A stretch of DNA of 42,571 nt, taken from NCBI GenBank assembly GCA_001872455.1, contig MNXJ01000087.1, forward strand, positions 1-42,571, in the 5' to 3' direction. A program made the position numbers and the translations under genes. This document shows positions 8,164-15,527 of this stretch, one piece after another (the first letter of the stretch is position 1; each line of letters starts with the position of its first letter). Source of the DNA: Anaerolineae bacterium CG2_30_57_67. GTDB lineage: Bacteria; Chloroflexota; Anaerolineae; Anaerolineales; Villigracilaceae. The notes under the pieces were generated by a model. The model saw nothing but the letters and a program-made list of their open reading frames with translations. It did not search any database and had not been told where the DNA came from.

Positions 8164-8364
8164 ATGAACGAGACACTCGCCCTGCTGGTTGGATTGCTGG
8201 CGCGAATTGGCCTGCCGCTGGTCATCATGGCCGTACTGATCATTTTCCTGCGCCGGCTGGATGAGCGCTGGCAACGAGAAGCGCCAACCGCTCTGGCGTT
8301 GTATCACCCGGAGCAGGGCAGCGGCTCTGTTGGGAGCAAAAAGGTTGTTCGCTCGAAACCATGA
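8164..8364 (+). CDS. Small single-pass membrane protein
   Basis: 66 residues: one transmembrane helix (about residues 5-28, LLVGLLARIGLPLVIMAVLI), then a basic amphipathic segment LRRLDERWQREA and a tail with no further features. AGGAGG precedes the ATG with ideal spacing. The stop overlaps the next small gene as ATGA. It is likely a membrane anchor or small subunit linked to the NrfD-like remnant downstream. It may once have been one gene with the Cys-rich frame that follows. Confidence 0.65.
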   Translation: MNETLALLVGLLARIGLPLVIMAVLIIFLRRLDERWQREAPTALALYHPEQGSGSVGSKKVVRSKP

Positions 8365-8498
8365 AGACCTGCCCGGCTCCACAGGGCAATGCTCCCTGCT
8401 GGCAAACGCACCGCTCCAGCGACGGCCATTTGCTCTCGGCTTGCCTGTCGTGTGGCGTTTTTCGCACCGCCCCAATTCCCGTTCAAATCACCCACTAA
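8361..8498 (+). CDS. 45-residue Cys-rich protein (possible split gene)
   Basis: Starts at an ATG that overlaps the previous stop (ATGA) and encodes 45 residues. It begins MKTCPAPQGNAPCW and later has ACLSCGVF, so four Cys residues (C4, C13, C28, C31) could bind zinc or an iron-sulfur centre. The frame is shifted relative to the membrane protein before it, and a single ancestral protein with membrane helix and Cys domain is possible. The next gene starts 12 bases after its stop, with AGGA at its end. Nothing more can be assigned. Confidence 0.5.
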   Translation: MKTCPAPQGNAPCWQTHRSSDGHLLSACLSCGVFRTAPIPVQITH

Positions 8499-8510
8499 AA
8501 GGAAAATACC

Positions 8511-8935
8511 ATGTATCTTCCCAATATTTTGGGGATGGAACAACACCGTCCCGAAGGCTTCCTCGAAAAACTGGTTGAGCCACTCAAACCTTCGGGACGT
8601 TTCCCCTGTTTTTTGAGAAGATACAAATTTTACTCGGCGCAGTGGCGCCCATCATCGTTTTGCTGACCTCAAAACTGCGCCGAAACCCAAACCTGCGGAT
8701 GATTGCGCTGGCGTTGGTGGTTGGCGGCGTGGTGGCGTACCGCTGGGATACCAATCTCTCCGGCTTGCTGGTGTTGGTTTCGTATCAACCCGGTGCGCCA
8801 GCGATGGCTTACACCATGTACCGTCCCTCGCTGGTGGAATGGCTGGCCGGTCTGGGCGTCGTTGCCTACGGGCTGACGCTTTTCTCACTGGGCGCGCGTT
8901 ACCTGAAAGTGGTAGACCATCGTCTGACGACGTAG
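8511..8935 (+). pseudogene. NrfD/HybB-like membrane subunit, middle deleted
   Basis: The ATG at 8511 has an upstream AGGAAA and opens a frame containing FLEKLVEPLKPSGRFP, resembling the N-terminus of NrfD/PsrC-type quinol-interacting subunits. That frame soon ends. A second frame takes over near 8605: FFEKIQILLGAVAPIIVLL, then two further membrane segments ending in RYLKVVDHRLTT, which matches the C-terminal helices of the family. About 270-290 residues expected between them are absent, judged from usual family length near 400-430. A protein could still start at GTG 8642, but it would hold only the last helices. Electron-transfer function is almost certainly lost. Confidence 0.7.
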
Positions 8936-8968
8936 GGGCGCAGCATTGCTATGCCCCTACGTCGTCAG
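8924..8968. terminator. Bidirectional terminator containing both stop codons
   Basis: Arm CTGACGACGTAGGGGC (8924-8939) and its exact complement at 8953-8968 form a 16-bp stem with a 13-base loop. The arms carry the TAG stops of the plus-strand NrfD-like remnant and of the minus-strand rnhB, and both proteins end Leu-Thr-Thr. It separates convergent genes whose stops are only 21 bases apart. Confidence 0.8.
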
Positions 8969-9586
8969 CTGCAATTTGTTCCAATGAAACGAATGCCGGT
9001 GAACGGGCGACTCGCCCAACGCCAGAAGCGCTTGGCGATGTCGGGCAGTGCCGTAGCCCTTGTGACGGGCGAAGCCGTAGCCGGGATACTGCTCATCCAG
9101 CTGAATCATCACCGCGTCGCGGCTGGTTTTTGCCAGCACCGAAGCGGCGGCAATGCTGAGCGATTGGCTCTCGCCGCGCACCAGACGCGGGCCCGGAAAA
9201 GGGCAGTCCGGCCAGGGAATGTAGTCGAGCAGAAAATGCTCCGGGCGCAGCGGGCAGGCTTCCACGGCGCGGCAAAAAGCCAGCCGTGTGGCCGGCAAAA
9301 TTCCCAGCGCGTCAATTTCTGCGGCGGAGGCTTCGCCCAGCGCCCAGGCGCGGACAACGGATTTAATCTTCAGCGCGGCGCGCTCACGCTGTCGCGGCGT
9401 CATCTGCTTCGAGTCGCGCACCCCGTCCAAGAGGAGACCAATCTGCAAATCAGCGGGTAAAATGACCATCGCCGCCATCACCGGGCCGGCCCAGGCGCCG
9501 CGTCCGGCTTCGTCCATGCCCCCAACCAGTTGAATGTTTTGCTGCCACAAGGCTTGCTCCAGCCCCCAACCGGGCGCTTCACGCAT
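8957..9586 (-). CDS. rnhB: Ribonuclease HII
   Basis: Cleaves RNA in RNA-DNA hybrids and starts removal of ribonucleotides from DNA. 209 residues, usual length. Catalytic acids are visible: D25 and E26 in GGMDEAGRG, D121 in FLLDYIPW, D157 in KTSRDAVM; the GRG segment that reads the 2'-hydroxyl is also present. The start at 9586 overlaps the glycosyltransferase stop by 8 bases. It is the last gene of a three-gene minus-strand operon, and its stop lies inside the bidirectional terminator. Confidence 0.95.
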   Translation of the reverse strand: MREAPGWGLEQALWQQNIQLVGGMDEAGRGAWAGPVMAAMVILPADLQIGLLLDGVRDSKQMTPRQRERAALKIKSVVRAWALGEASAAEIDALGILPATRLAFCRAVEACPLRPEHFLLDYIPWPDCPFPGPRLVRGESQSLSIAAASVLAKTSRDAVMIQLDEQYPGYGFARHKGYGTARHRQALLALGESPVHRHSFHWNKLQLTT

Positions 9587-10298
9587 ACACGCCCAGCCGT
9601 CCGTTGCGGCGAATCACCAACAGGTCGCGGAACATGCGCCAGGAATCGTGCAGAATGTTGATTTTGCTTTCAGGGTTGTAGTACCAGGGGATGGGAACTT
9701 CCAAAATGGGCAGGCCGCGCAGGCTGGCAATGTAAAGCAGTTCCACATCAAAAGACCAGCCCATCAGCGTTTGCGCGTGAAACAAGTCTTCGGCCACGTC
9801 GGCGCGAAACAGTTTGAAACCGCATTGTGTATCGTGCAACCCCGGCAAAACCAGGCTGCGAATGAAGGCGTTGAAGACGCGCCCGGTAAAATGGCGGTGC
9901 GCCGGTTCGTTGTAACGTACTGCGCCGGGCGCTTCACGCGAGGCGATGGCAATGGGAACATCCACCGCTGGAGGCAGAAAGCGCGTAATTTGCTCAACCG
10001 GCATCGAAAAATCGGCGTCGGCAAAAAAGCGGTAACGCCCCTGCGCGGCCAACATGCCCGCCTGTACGGCGCGTCCTTTGCCGGGCTGTTCGTTATGAAG
10101 AACGCGAAAAGTGGGTTGGTGAGCGGCAAAAGTTTGCGCCACGCGCAACGTTTGGTCAGCGCTGCCATTTTCAACGATAATAACTTCGGCGGGGTGCGAC
10201 AAATGCTCAAGAAAATTGGCTACCTGTTGAAGACTTTGCGGAAGGCGGCTTTCCTCGTTGTGAGCAGGAATGACAATGCTGAGGAAGGGTTCAGACAT
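9579..10298 (-). CDS. Family 2 glycosyltransferase, dolichyl-phosphate sugar synthase-like
   Basis: 239 residues with a GT-A fold: LSIVIPAHNEESRL at the N-terminus, VENGSADQT, GKGRAVQAGM and the metal-binding D94-A-D96 (FFADADFSMP). The pattern matches dolichyl/undecaprenyl-phosphate beta-glucosyltransferase-like enzymes, which load a sugar onto a polyprenyl phosphate at the inner membrane face. No C-terminal membrane helices are seen. The start at 10298 gives the family N-terminus; it lies 5 bases after the upstream gene, and its ribosome-binding site is weak, so coupling is likely. The donor sugar is unknown. Confidence 0.85.
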   Translation of the reverse strand: MSEPFLSIVIPAHNEESRLPQSLQQVANFLEHLSHPAEVIIVENGSADQTLRVAQTFAAHQPTFRVLHNEQPGKGRAVQAGMLAAQGRYRFFADADFSMPVEQITRFLPPAVDVPIAIASREAPGAVRYNEPAHRHFTGRVFNAFIRSLVLPGLHDTQCGFKLFRADVAEDLFHAQTLMGWSFDVELLYIASLRGLPILEVPIPWYYNPESKINILHDSWRMFRDLLVIRRNGRLGVYA

Positions 10299-10303
10299 GA
10301 AGT

Positions 10304-11191
10304 TTAGCGGGTGTAGAAGATAATGAAGGTGATGACGCCCGCCACCAGACAAAATTCGGCCAGGCCAAAACCAATCAACAACGCCCATTGCGCGGTGGAC
10401 AAGCCGTTATTTCCTTGGGGAGATACTGCCGGCGCGGTAGAGGCTGGCAGGCTGGGGGCTTCTTCGAGCGGCGCTTCTGCCTCGTCTTTGAAATCGAACT
10501 CCAGCGAGTCAGTATTGTCTGAAGCGGCAGAGAATTCCGGCTGGGCAGTTGATTCGGCGGCGGGTTGCGCGGCGGCGCTGGCCGCCTGCTTGATTCCGCG
10601 TCCGGTAAGAATAACCTGGGCGACTGCGGCAATCGTTTCTGGGCTGAGAGTGGAGCGCCCCTGCGATAGTGATGCGGCGAAGCGTTCCAGCGCATCGCTC
10701 ATCACAATCCGTACAATCGGGCGCACCGACTCAACGTGGGTAACGGGATTGGCCGTCACCAAGATTGCTTCCGTGCTGACCATGCCCTGCAAGCCGGCAT
10801 GTTCCAAAAAAACTTGCAGAGCTTTGCCCATCCGTTGTGTGCGCGTCAGTTGATTGGTGCGCTCGCGCACAAATTTACCCGAGGAGATGGTGCCCCATTC
10901 ACCTTCGCGCGCGCGGTAAATGCCACGCTCATGCAAAACATTGATGAGAAAAACACCCGGCGATCCAATCAACACCAACGCGGCCATTTCAATATCGGTA
11001 CCGCCCAACGTGATATTGCGTAGAAGAATGAAGTTTTGCGGCAAAATCCTTTCGAGAACAGGGATGACTTTATCTTGCGCTTGCAGGCGTGGGTACCAGT
11101 TGAAGCCATACTTGATTGACCCTTGAACACGGTCAACCAATGAGATTTCGCCAGTTTCTGTGCGGAATGGGGTTTTGTCTATAATTTTCAC
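10304..11191 (-). CDS. NERD-like domain protein with C-terminal membrane anchor
   Basis: 295 residues starting at GTG with AGGAGA six bases upstream. Residues 40-180 resemble the nuclease-related NERD fold (LPQNFILLRNITLGGTDIEMAALVLIG, then VFLINVLHERGIYRA), but I cannot confirm the acidic and Gln/Lys residues of a nuclease site. Residues 195-260 are a low-complexity Ala/Pro/Glu linker. The protein ends in a transmembrane helix (ALLIGFGLAEFCLVAGVITFII). The polarity suggests a tail-anchored cytoplasmic protein. It heads the operon with the glycosyltransferase and rnhB. Function unknown. Confidence 0.55.
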   Translation of the reverse strand: MKIIDKTPFRTETGEISLVDRVQGSIKYGFNWYPRLQAQDKVIPVLERILPQNFILLRNITLGGTDIEMAALVLIGSPGVFLINVLHERGIYRAREGEWGTISSGKFVRERTNQLTRTQRMGKALQVFLEHAGLQGMVSTEAILVTANPVTHVESVRPIVRIVMSDALERFAASLSQGRSTLSPETIAAVAQVILTGRGIKQAASAAAQPAAESTAQPEFSAASDNTDSLEFDFKDEAEAPLEEAPSLPASTAPAVSPQGNNGLSTAQWALLIGFGLAEFCLVAGVITFIIFYTR

Positions 11192-11305
11192 GGCTATCTC
11201 CTAACCCGGTGGGCTTTCCAGATTTAAGACACAACTCTATTTTAAGCCATTTTTGCCAATTGGCGGGCAGGCAAAACAACAGAATGCCATTTCAGACCGG
11301 ACGGG

Positions 11306-11311
11306 TATAAT
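11306..11311 (+). promoter_or_regulatory. TATAAT box eight bases before the parvulin start
   Basis: TATAAT is followed by only eight bases before the ATG at 11320, so transcription would begin at or next to the start codon and the mRNA would be leaderless. No clear -35 element is visible. The same layout occurs at 34647-34652. Confidence 0.5.
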
Positions 11312-11319
11312 TGGGCGCT

Positions 11320-12195
11320 ATGCGACAAATTTTCATTGTGGTCCTTCTTTTTCTGCTGACTGCCTGTCAGCCGCTGGCAACGATTGCCCCAACGCCGCTT
11401 CCGCCGACCGAGACGCCCCTGCTCCCCACGCCCACACCCACACCCATCCCTGCGGCGGCAGTCATCAACGGTGAAAGATTGACGCTGGACGAATTCAACG
11501 CTGAATTGACGCGTTACCAACAGGCGCAAACTGCGCTCGGCCAGACCATTGACGAACAAAGCGCTACCAGCGCCGTTCTCGACGAATTGATTGCAGAAAC
11601 GCTCCTGGCGCAGGGCGCGCACGAGGCTGGTTTTCGCCTGGAGGATGCCGCGCTACAAACTCGCCGCGACCAATTGGCGGCCAAAATGGGCGGGGAACAA
11701 GCCTTGCTCGACTGGCAAAAATCTCAGGGTTACACCGAGGAATCTTTTCGGCTGGCGCTCCGGCGCAATGCTGAAGCCGCCTGGATGCGTGACAAAATTG
11801 CAACCGAAATCCCCCAAAAGACAGAACAAGCGCATGTGCGCCAAATTTTGACCTATAATGCAACTGATGCGCAAGAAGTCAGCGACCAATTAGCCGCTGG
11901 CGCAAACTTCAATGACCTGGCCGCCATTTACGACCCGCTAACGCAAGGCGATATCGGCTGGTTTCCACGCAACTATCTGCTCGCGCCTGAGGTCGAAACT
12001 GCCGCCTTTGCGTTGGAAGTGGGCGTAGTCAGCCCGGTCATCCAAAGCGCCATTGGTTACCACGTCATCACGGTACTGGAACGCCAGCCCGACCGACTGC
12101 TCGCCCCCGATGCGCTGCTGACGTTACAATCTCGCGCCGTCAGCGACTGGCTGACAAACCGCCGCCAAAATAGCCAGATTATTCTGGCGCCCTAA
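11320..12195 (+). CDS. Parvulin-type peptidyl-prolyl isomerase lipoprotein
   Basis: 291 residues. The signal peptide ends in lipobox LLTAC with the lipidated C16; a Thr/Pro-rich linker (PTPLPPTETPLLPTPTPTPI) follows. A SurA/PrsA-like helical region starts at INGERLTLDEFNAEL. The parvulin (PpiC) domain runs from HVRQILTYN through GDIGWFPRNYLL to GYHVITVLERQP. It should catalyse prolyl isomerisation or chaperone secreted proteins at the outer face of the membrane. The ATG at 11320 is preferred over a TTG nine bases upstream because it starts the signal peptide directly. There is no usual ribosome-binding site, in keeping with a leaderless message. Confidence 0.88.
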   Translation: MRQIFIVVLLFLLTACQPLATIAPTPLPPTETPLLPTPTPTPIPAAAVINGERLTLDEFNAELTRYQQAQTALGQTIDEQSATSAVLDELIAETLLAQGAHEAGFRLEDAALQTRRDQLAAKMGGEQALLDWQKSQGYTEESFRLALRRNAEAAWMRDKIATEIPQKTEQAHVRQILTYNATDAQEVSDQLAAGANFNDLAAIYDPLTQGDIGWFPRNYLLAPEVETAAFALEVGVVSPVIQSAIGYHVITVLERQPDRLLAPDALLTLQSRAVSDWLTNRRQNSQIILAP

Positions 12196-12211
12196 CAGGA
12201 GAATGACTGCA

Positions 12212-12946
12212 ATGCCTGTAAAACCGACAAGAAACAAGCGAAAGCAACAAAATAGCGGGCTGTTCAACGCCCTGACCCTGTTTGCGCTGATGTTTACCGT
12301 CTTTCTGTGCGGCATCTATACGCTCATCTTCGTCAACCCACAAATCAGCATCAACCCATTTCCGCCGGCGCTTCCCACCCTGACGCCAACGCTGCAACGT
12401 ACTTTCGAGCCAACCTGGACGCCAAAACCCGTTACGCCCACCTTCACTGCTTCGCCAATGCCGCCCACTTTTACCCTTGAGCCAAGCAACACCCCGTATG
12501 TGTTGGGCGCAACCATCGAAGCGACTACGCCCGCGCAAACGCTCCTGCCTATCAATACCCTGCGCCCAGCCAATAGCACTTATACTGCCAGTGTAGAGTA
12601 TTTTGAAAGCACCACACTCAAGCCCAACTCTTCCTGCGGTGATTTGATTGTAGCCGGACGCGTTCTCGATACGCAGAATCAGCACAAACAAGGTTACATC
12701 ATTCACCTGGGTGGATATATTCCTGGAAAATCCTTCAACCCGCCCATCGTCACCCTCACCGGTAGTTCCACCGATTATGGCCCCAGCGGCTTTGAGTTTA
12801 TTTTTGGTGTTCCGCCAGTGGCTTCCAACCACACTTTATGGATACAGCTTTTTGACCAGCAAGGCGCACCCATTTCGGAGCAAATTTTTCTAAGCACCTT
12901 CAATGAGTGCAAGAAGAATTTGATTTTGGTGGGCTTCAAACAATAG
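12212..12946 (+). CDS. Membrane-anchored hypothetical with Thr/Pro linker
   Basis: 244 residues. A short basic N-terminus is followed by one transmembrane helix (ALTLFALMFTVFLCGIYTLIF), a long Thr/Pro-rich linker to about residue 100, and an extracellular beta-rich domain of about 115 residues with two Cys (SSCGD and NECKK) that could form a disulfide. AGGAG at 12197-12201 is ten bases from the ATG at 12212 but only one base from an earlier ATG at 12203, so the second start is chosen. It follows the parvulin gene by 16 bases and overlaps the end of convergent nth by 11. Function not recognised. Confidence 0.65.
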   Translation: MPVKPTRNKRKQQNSGLFNALTLFALMFTVFLCGIYTLIFVNPQISINPFPPALPTLTPTLQRTFEPTWTPKPVTPTFTASPMPPTFTLEPSNTPYVLGATIEATTPAQTLLPINTLRPANSTYTASVEYFESTTLKPNSSCGDLIVAGRVLDTQNQHKQGYIIHLGGYIPGKSFNPPIVTLTGSSTDYGPSGFEFIFGVPPVASNHTLWIQLFDQQGAPISEQIFLSTFNECKKNLILVGFKQ

Positions 12947-13595
12947 CCTGTCCCACGTCACATAACATTTTCAGCGGACACGCCGGGCAATTCGGCTTGC
13001 GGGCGTGGCAGATTTCACGTCCCAGCCGAATCAAGTTCAGGTGCGCGGCGTAATATGTCTTCGGCGGAAGGAGACTCTCCAGATGCGGATGCGCCGCTTC
13101 CACGCTCATTTCCGCCGGACGCAGACCAATCCGCCCGGTGACGCGGTAGACGTGCGTATCCACCGGCAGCGCCGGTATTCCCAGCGAAAAACACAATACA
13201 ATCGCCGCTGTTTTTGGCCCGACCCCGTTGAACTTCATCAACCAGGCGCGGGCTTCCTCCAGCGGCATTTGTTTTAAGAAAGATAGATCGAAATTTTCGC
13301 GCTCGGCAGAGATTTGCTGTAAAACCTTCTGTAGCCGCGGCCCTTTTTGGTTGGCTAATCCCGCCAGCCGAATGCTTGCCACCACTTCGGCAGTGGGCGC
13401 GTCGCGGACGGCTTCCCAGCTGGGAAAGCGCCGCCGCAACGCATCAAACGCCCTGTCCCGATTCACGTCGTTGGTATTCTGCGAGAGAATTGTGGAAATA
13501 AGTTCGTCCACCGCCGGAAGCGGGTTGCGCCAAAGCGGTTCGCCATAAAATTGAAGCAGGGCCGTGTGAACCGCCAGCGCTTTTTCTTTCAGCAT
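12936..13595 (-). CDS. nth: Endonuclease III-like DNA glycosylase/AP lyase
   Basis: 219 residues of the HhH-GPD superfamily, base excision repair of oxidised pyrimidines. The helix-hairpin-helix FNGVGPKTA carries the lyase residue K128, and D146 lies in LPVDTHVYR. Four Cys (C196, C203, C206, C212) form the usual C-x6-C-x2-C-x5-C iron-sulfur site. The LPG of classic Nth is FNG here, so specificity may differ. It is the last gene of the operon, 6 bases after the asparaginase gene. Confidence 0.9.
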   Translation of the reverse strand: MLKEKALAVHTALLQFYGEPLWRNPLPAVDELISTILSQNTNDVNRDRAFDALRRRFPSWEAVRDAPTAEVVASIRLAGLANQKGPRLQKVLQQISAERENFDLSFLKQMPLEEARAWLMKFNGVGPKTAAIVLCFSLGIPALPVDTHVYRVTGRIGLRPAEMSVEAAHPHLESLLPPKTYYAAHLNLIRLGREICHARKPNCPACPLKMLCDVGQAIV

Positions 13596-13601
13596 CTTGT
13601 C

Positions 13602-14648
13602 TTATGCTTTCTGTAACTTAACCGCTGGGCGGCTGAAGCCCACCTGCAATTTGCGGAAGTTGTACAGATTTACGCCAGGGCCATAGCTGCTCATCTCGGC
13701 CAGTTGCGCTGCGTTGAGCGCGCCCAGCGCCTGCAAAATTGCCAGCCCGACGCCATGCCGCGCCCGCGCCAGCGAATCGCCATCGCTGATTTTGATGGCA
13801 ATCCCGATTCCGGGCGAATCCGCGCCGAGCGCGCCGGGGAGCAGGCCAATGCCCTGATAGCCCTCCGCGCCGCCCTTGACGACAATCCGCCCCCGGCCAA
13901 CTTCCATTAACCGGGTATCAAAGCGTTCCGGGCCGCCGACCATATCGGGGTGATGAGTCATGGCGCTTGTAATCGTTCGGCAAGCCTGCGTCCGCGCAGC
14001 GCTCAGCCCAAACGGGTCGCACAGACGCGCATAGCCCAACGCCGCGTTGTAGAGCGGGTCGGCGAAATTAGGCGCGGAGCAGCCGTCAATGCCCAGTTCC
14101 ACCTCTTTTTGGGGCAGATCGCACATTTCAGCAAAGGTCTGCAAAATGCTGACCTGAACGGGGTGGTCAAGGTCGAGGTAATTTTCAATTGGCAACCCGC
14201 GCAGTTTGGCGTGCGCCAACATGCCGGTATGTTTGCCGGAGCAATTGTGGCGGTATGGCGTGGGCAACTCGCCGCGCGCCTTCATGGCGTCAGCGGTGGC
14301 TTCGTGGTATGGATAGTGAAAACCGCACTTCAGGTCATCTACCGTCACGCCAATTTTGGCTTGCATGGTTTTCACGGCGGCAACGTGCTCATCGGTGCCA
14401 GAGTGTGAAGCGCAAATGAGCGCAATTTCGCGCGCTGTCAGGCCAAATTTTTCATGGCCGCCGCGCTCAATAAACGGCAGGGCCTGAAACGGTTTGGCGG
14501 TGGAACGCAAAAAGGTGACAGTTTGCGGGTCGCCCAGCCAGGCCAACAGGCGGCCATGCGAATCAACAATCGCGGCGGCGCCATAATGTACCGATTCGAC
14601 AATTTTGCCGCGGATTAATTCAAAGACGGGTTCAAAATGTTCAGTCAC
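13602..14648 (-). CDS. Type II-like (Rhizobium etli-type) L-asparaginase
   Basis: 348 residues of the Asparaginase_II family (PF06089 type), converting asparagine to aspartate and ammonia. The Ser-Lys pair (S49, K52 in RSTAKPFQ) and the zinc-binding C136, K139 (HNCSGKH) and C190 (IDGCSAPNF) sit within one residue of those described for R. etli ReAV, so it should be active. The start is GTG at 14648, with GAGG five bases upstream. No signal peptide is seen, so it should be cytoplasmic. It lies 8 bases after the metallo-beta-lactamase-fold gene. Confidence 0.9.
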   Translation of the reverse strand: MTEHFEPVFELIRGKIVESVHYGAAAIVDSHGRLLAWLGDPQTVTFLRSTAKPFQALPFIERGGHEKFGLTAREIALICASHSGTDEHVAAVKTMQAKIGVTVDDLKCGFHYPYHEATADAMKARGELPTPYRHNCSGKHTGMLAHAKLRGLPIENYLDLDHPVQVSILQTFAEMCDLPQKEVELGIDGCSAPNFADPLYNAALGYARLCDPFGLSAARTQACRTITSAMTHHPDMVGGPERFDTRLMEVGRGRIVVKGGAEGYQGIGLLPGALGADSPGIGIAIKISDGDSLARARHGVGLAILQALGALNAAQLAEMSSYGPGVNLYNFRKLQVGFSRPAVKLQKA

Positions 14649-14656
14649 AATGGCCT

Positions 14657-15520
14657 CTACTCTTCTTCAATTTCCGGCAAGGCGGTTGGGTGATAGCGTC
14701 GATAGTAATACTGGCGCAATCCATGCCGCAGACGCTGCGTGTATTGTTTGAGATGGTCTGCTGCCGGGTTGAATTCGGCCAGGAACGCCGGAATCATGGC
14801 TTCAAGCGTCTCTAGCGTGGATGGTTTTTGCCCAAGCGTTTCCACTTTGCTGTGGATTTGATTTAGAAAAACTTGCTGCATCTGCGCCGCTGCCAGCGGA
14901 ACAATGCCGCCGCGCCCGCTGACGAGGGTGTAGCCGGCATACGTCGGAGAAAGTAAAATTGCCAGCGAGTCCAGCCAATCAGACAAGTTGGCGTTGGCAA
15001 GGAAGGGCGGCTGATTCTTGACCACCAGATCGCCGACAAAGACGATTTTTTGCTCCGGAAAGACAGCCCAGCAGGCGCCAGCGGCCGGGCCGGGGTGGTG
15101 TTCCAGCACCAGCGGCATGTGACTCCACTGAATGGACATGCGCTCGGTAAAGGTGATTTCGGGCAGCGCCCAGCGAATTCCGCCCAGCCCGGTCACGGAT
15201 TCCCAATCGGCGCCAGTTTCTTCGTTTTGCGCCTTGAGCGTGTTGGGACGGTTGCGAAAGGCTTGCGCGGTCTTTTCATGAGCGATGACGGTGCAATCCA
15301 TGGCGCGCACGCCCAGTGTTCGGTCGGGATGTGAGTCCAAATTGACCAGCAAGCGCTCCACACCACTATTCAGCCCCAAAAGTGTCGCCCGCCATGAGCG
15401 CCCATCTTCCGGCGCGGGCGGCGCATCAATTTGAATCAGGCCGTGCGGTACAGCAACCGCTCCCAGCGTCACACCGGGGTATTGGTCTTCAATGTAAAGA
15501 TGACTGGAAATCGTCTGCAT
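14657..15520 (-). CDS. Metallo-beta-lactamase-fold protein with altered metal site
   Basis: 287 residues. The fold is clear from the spacing of NLDSHPDRTLG (60-70), HHPGPAAG (141-148), FVGDLV (161-166) and VSGRGG (200-205). The usual HxHxDH is D62-S-H64-P-D66-R67, and the Gly-His-Gly loop is Gly-R203-Gly, so several zinc ligands are replaced while D164 and one His remain. It may have a different or single metal, or may be non-catalytic. The start has GAGGAAACT upstream. A second region, residues 215-287, is helical. It lies 7 bases downstream of the sensor kinase gene, so a signalling role is possible. Confidence 0.75.
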   Translation of the reverse strand: MQTISSHLYIEDQYPGVTLGAVAVPHGLIQIDAPPAPEDGRSWRATLLGLNSGVERLLVNLDSHPDRTLGVRAMDCTVIAHEKTAQAFRNRPNTLKAQNEETGADWESVTGLGGIRWALPEITFTERMSIQWSHMPLVLEHHPGPAAGACWAVFPEQKIVFVGDLVVKNQPPFLANANLSDWLDSLAILLSPTYAGYTLVSGRGGIVPLAAAQMQQVFLNQIHSKVETLGQKPSTLETLEAMIPAFLAEFNPAADHLKQYTQRLRHGLRQYYYRRYHPTALPEIEEE

Positions 15521-15527
15521 AGTTTCC

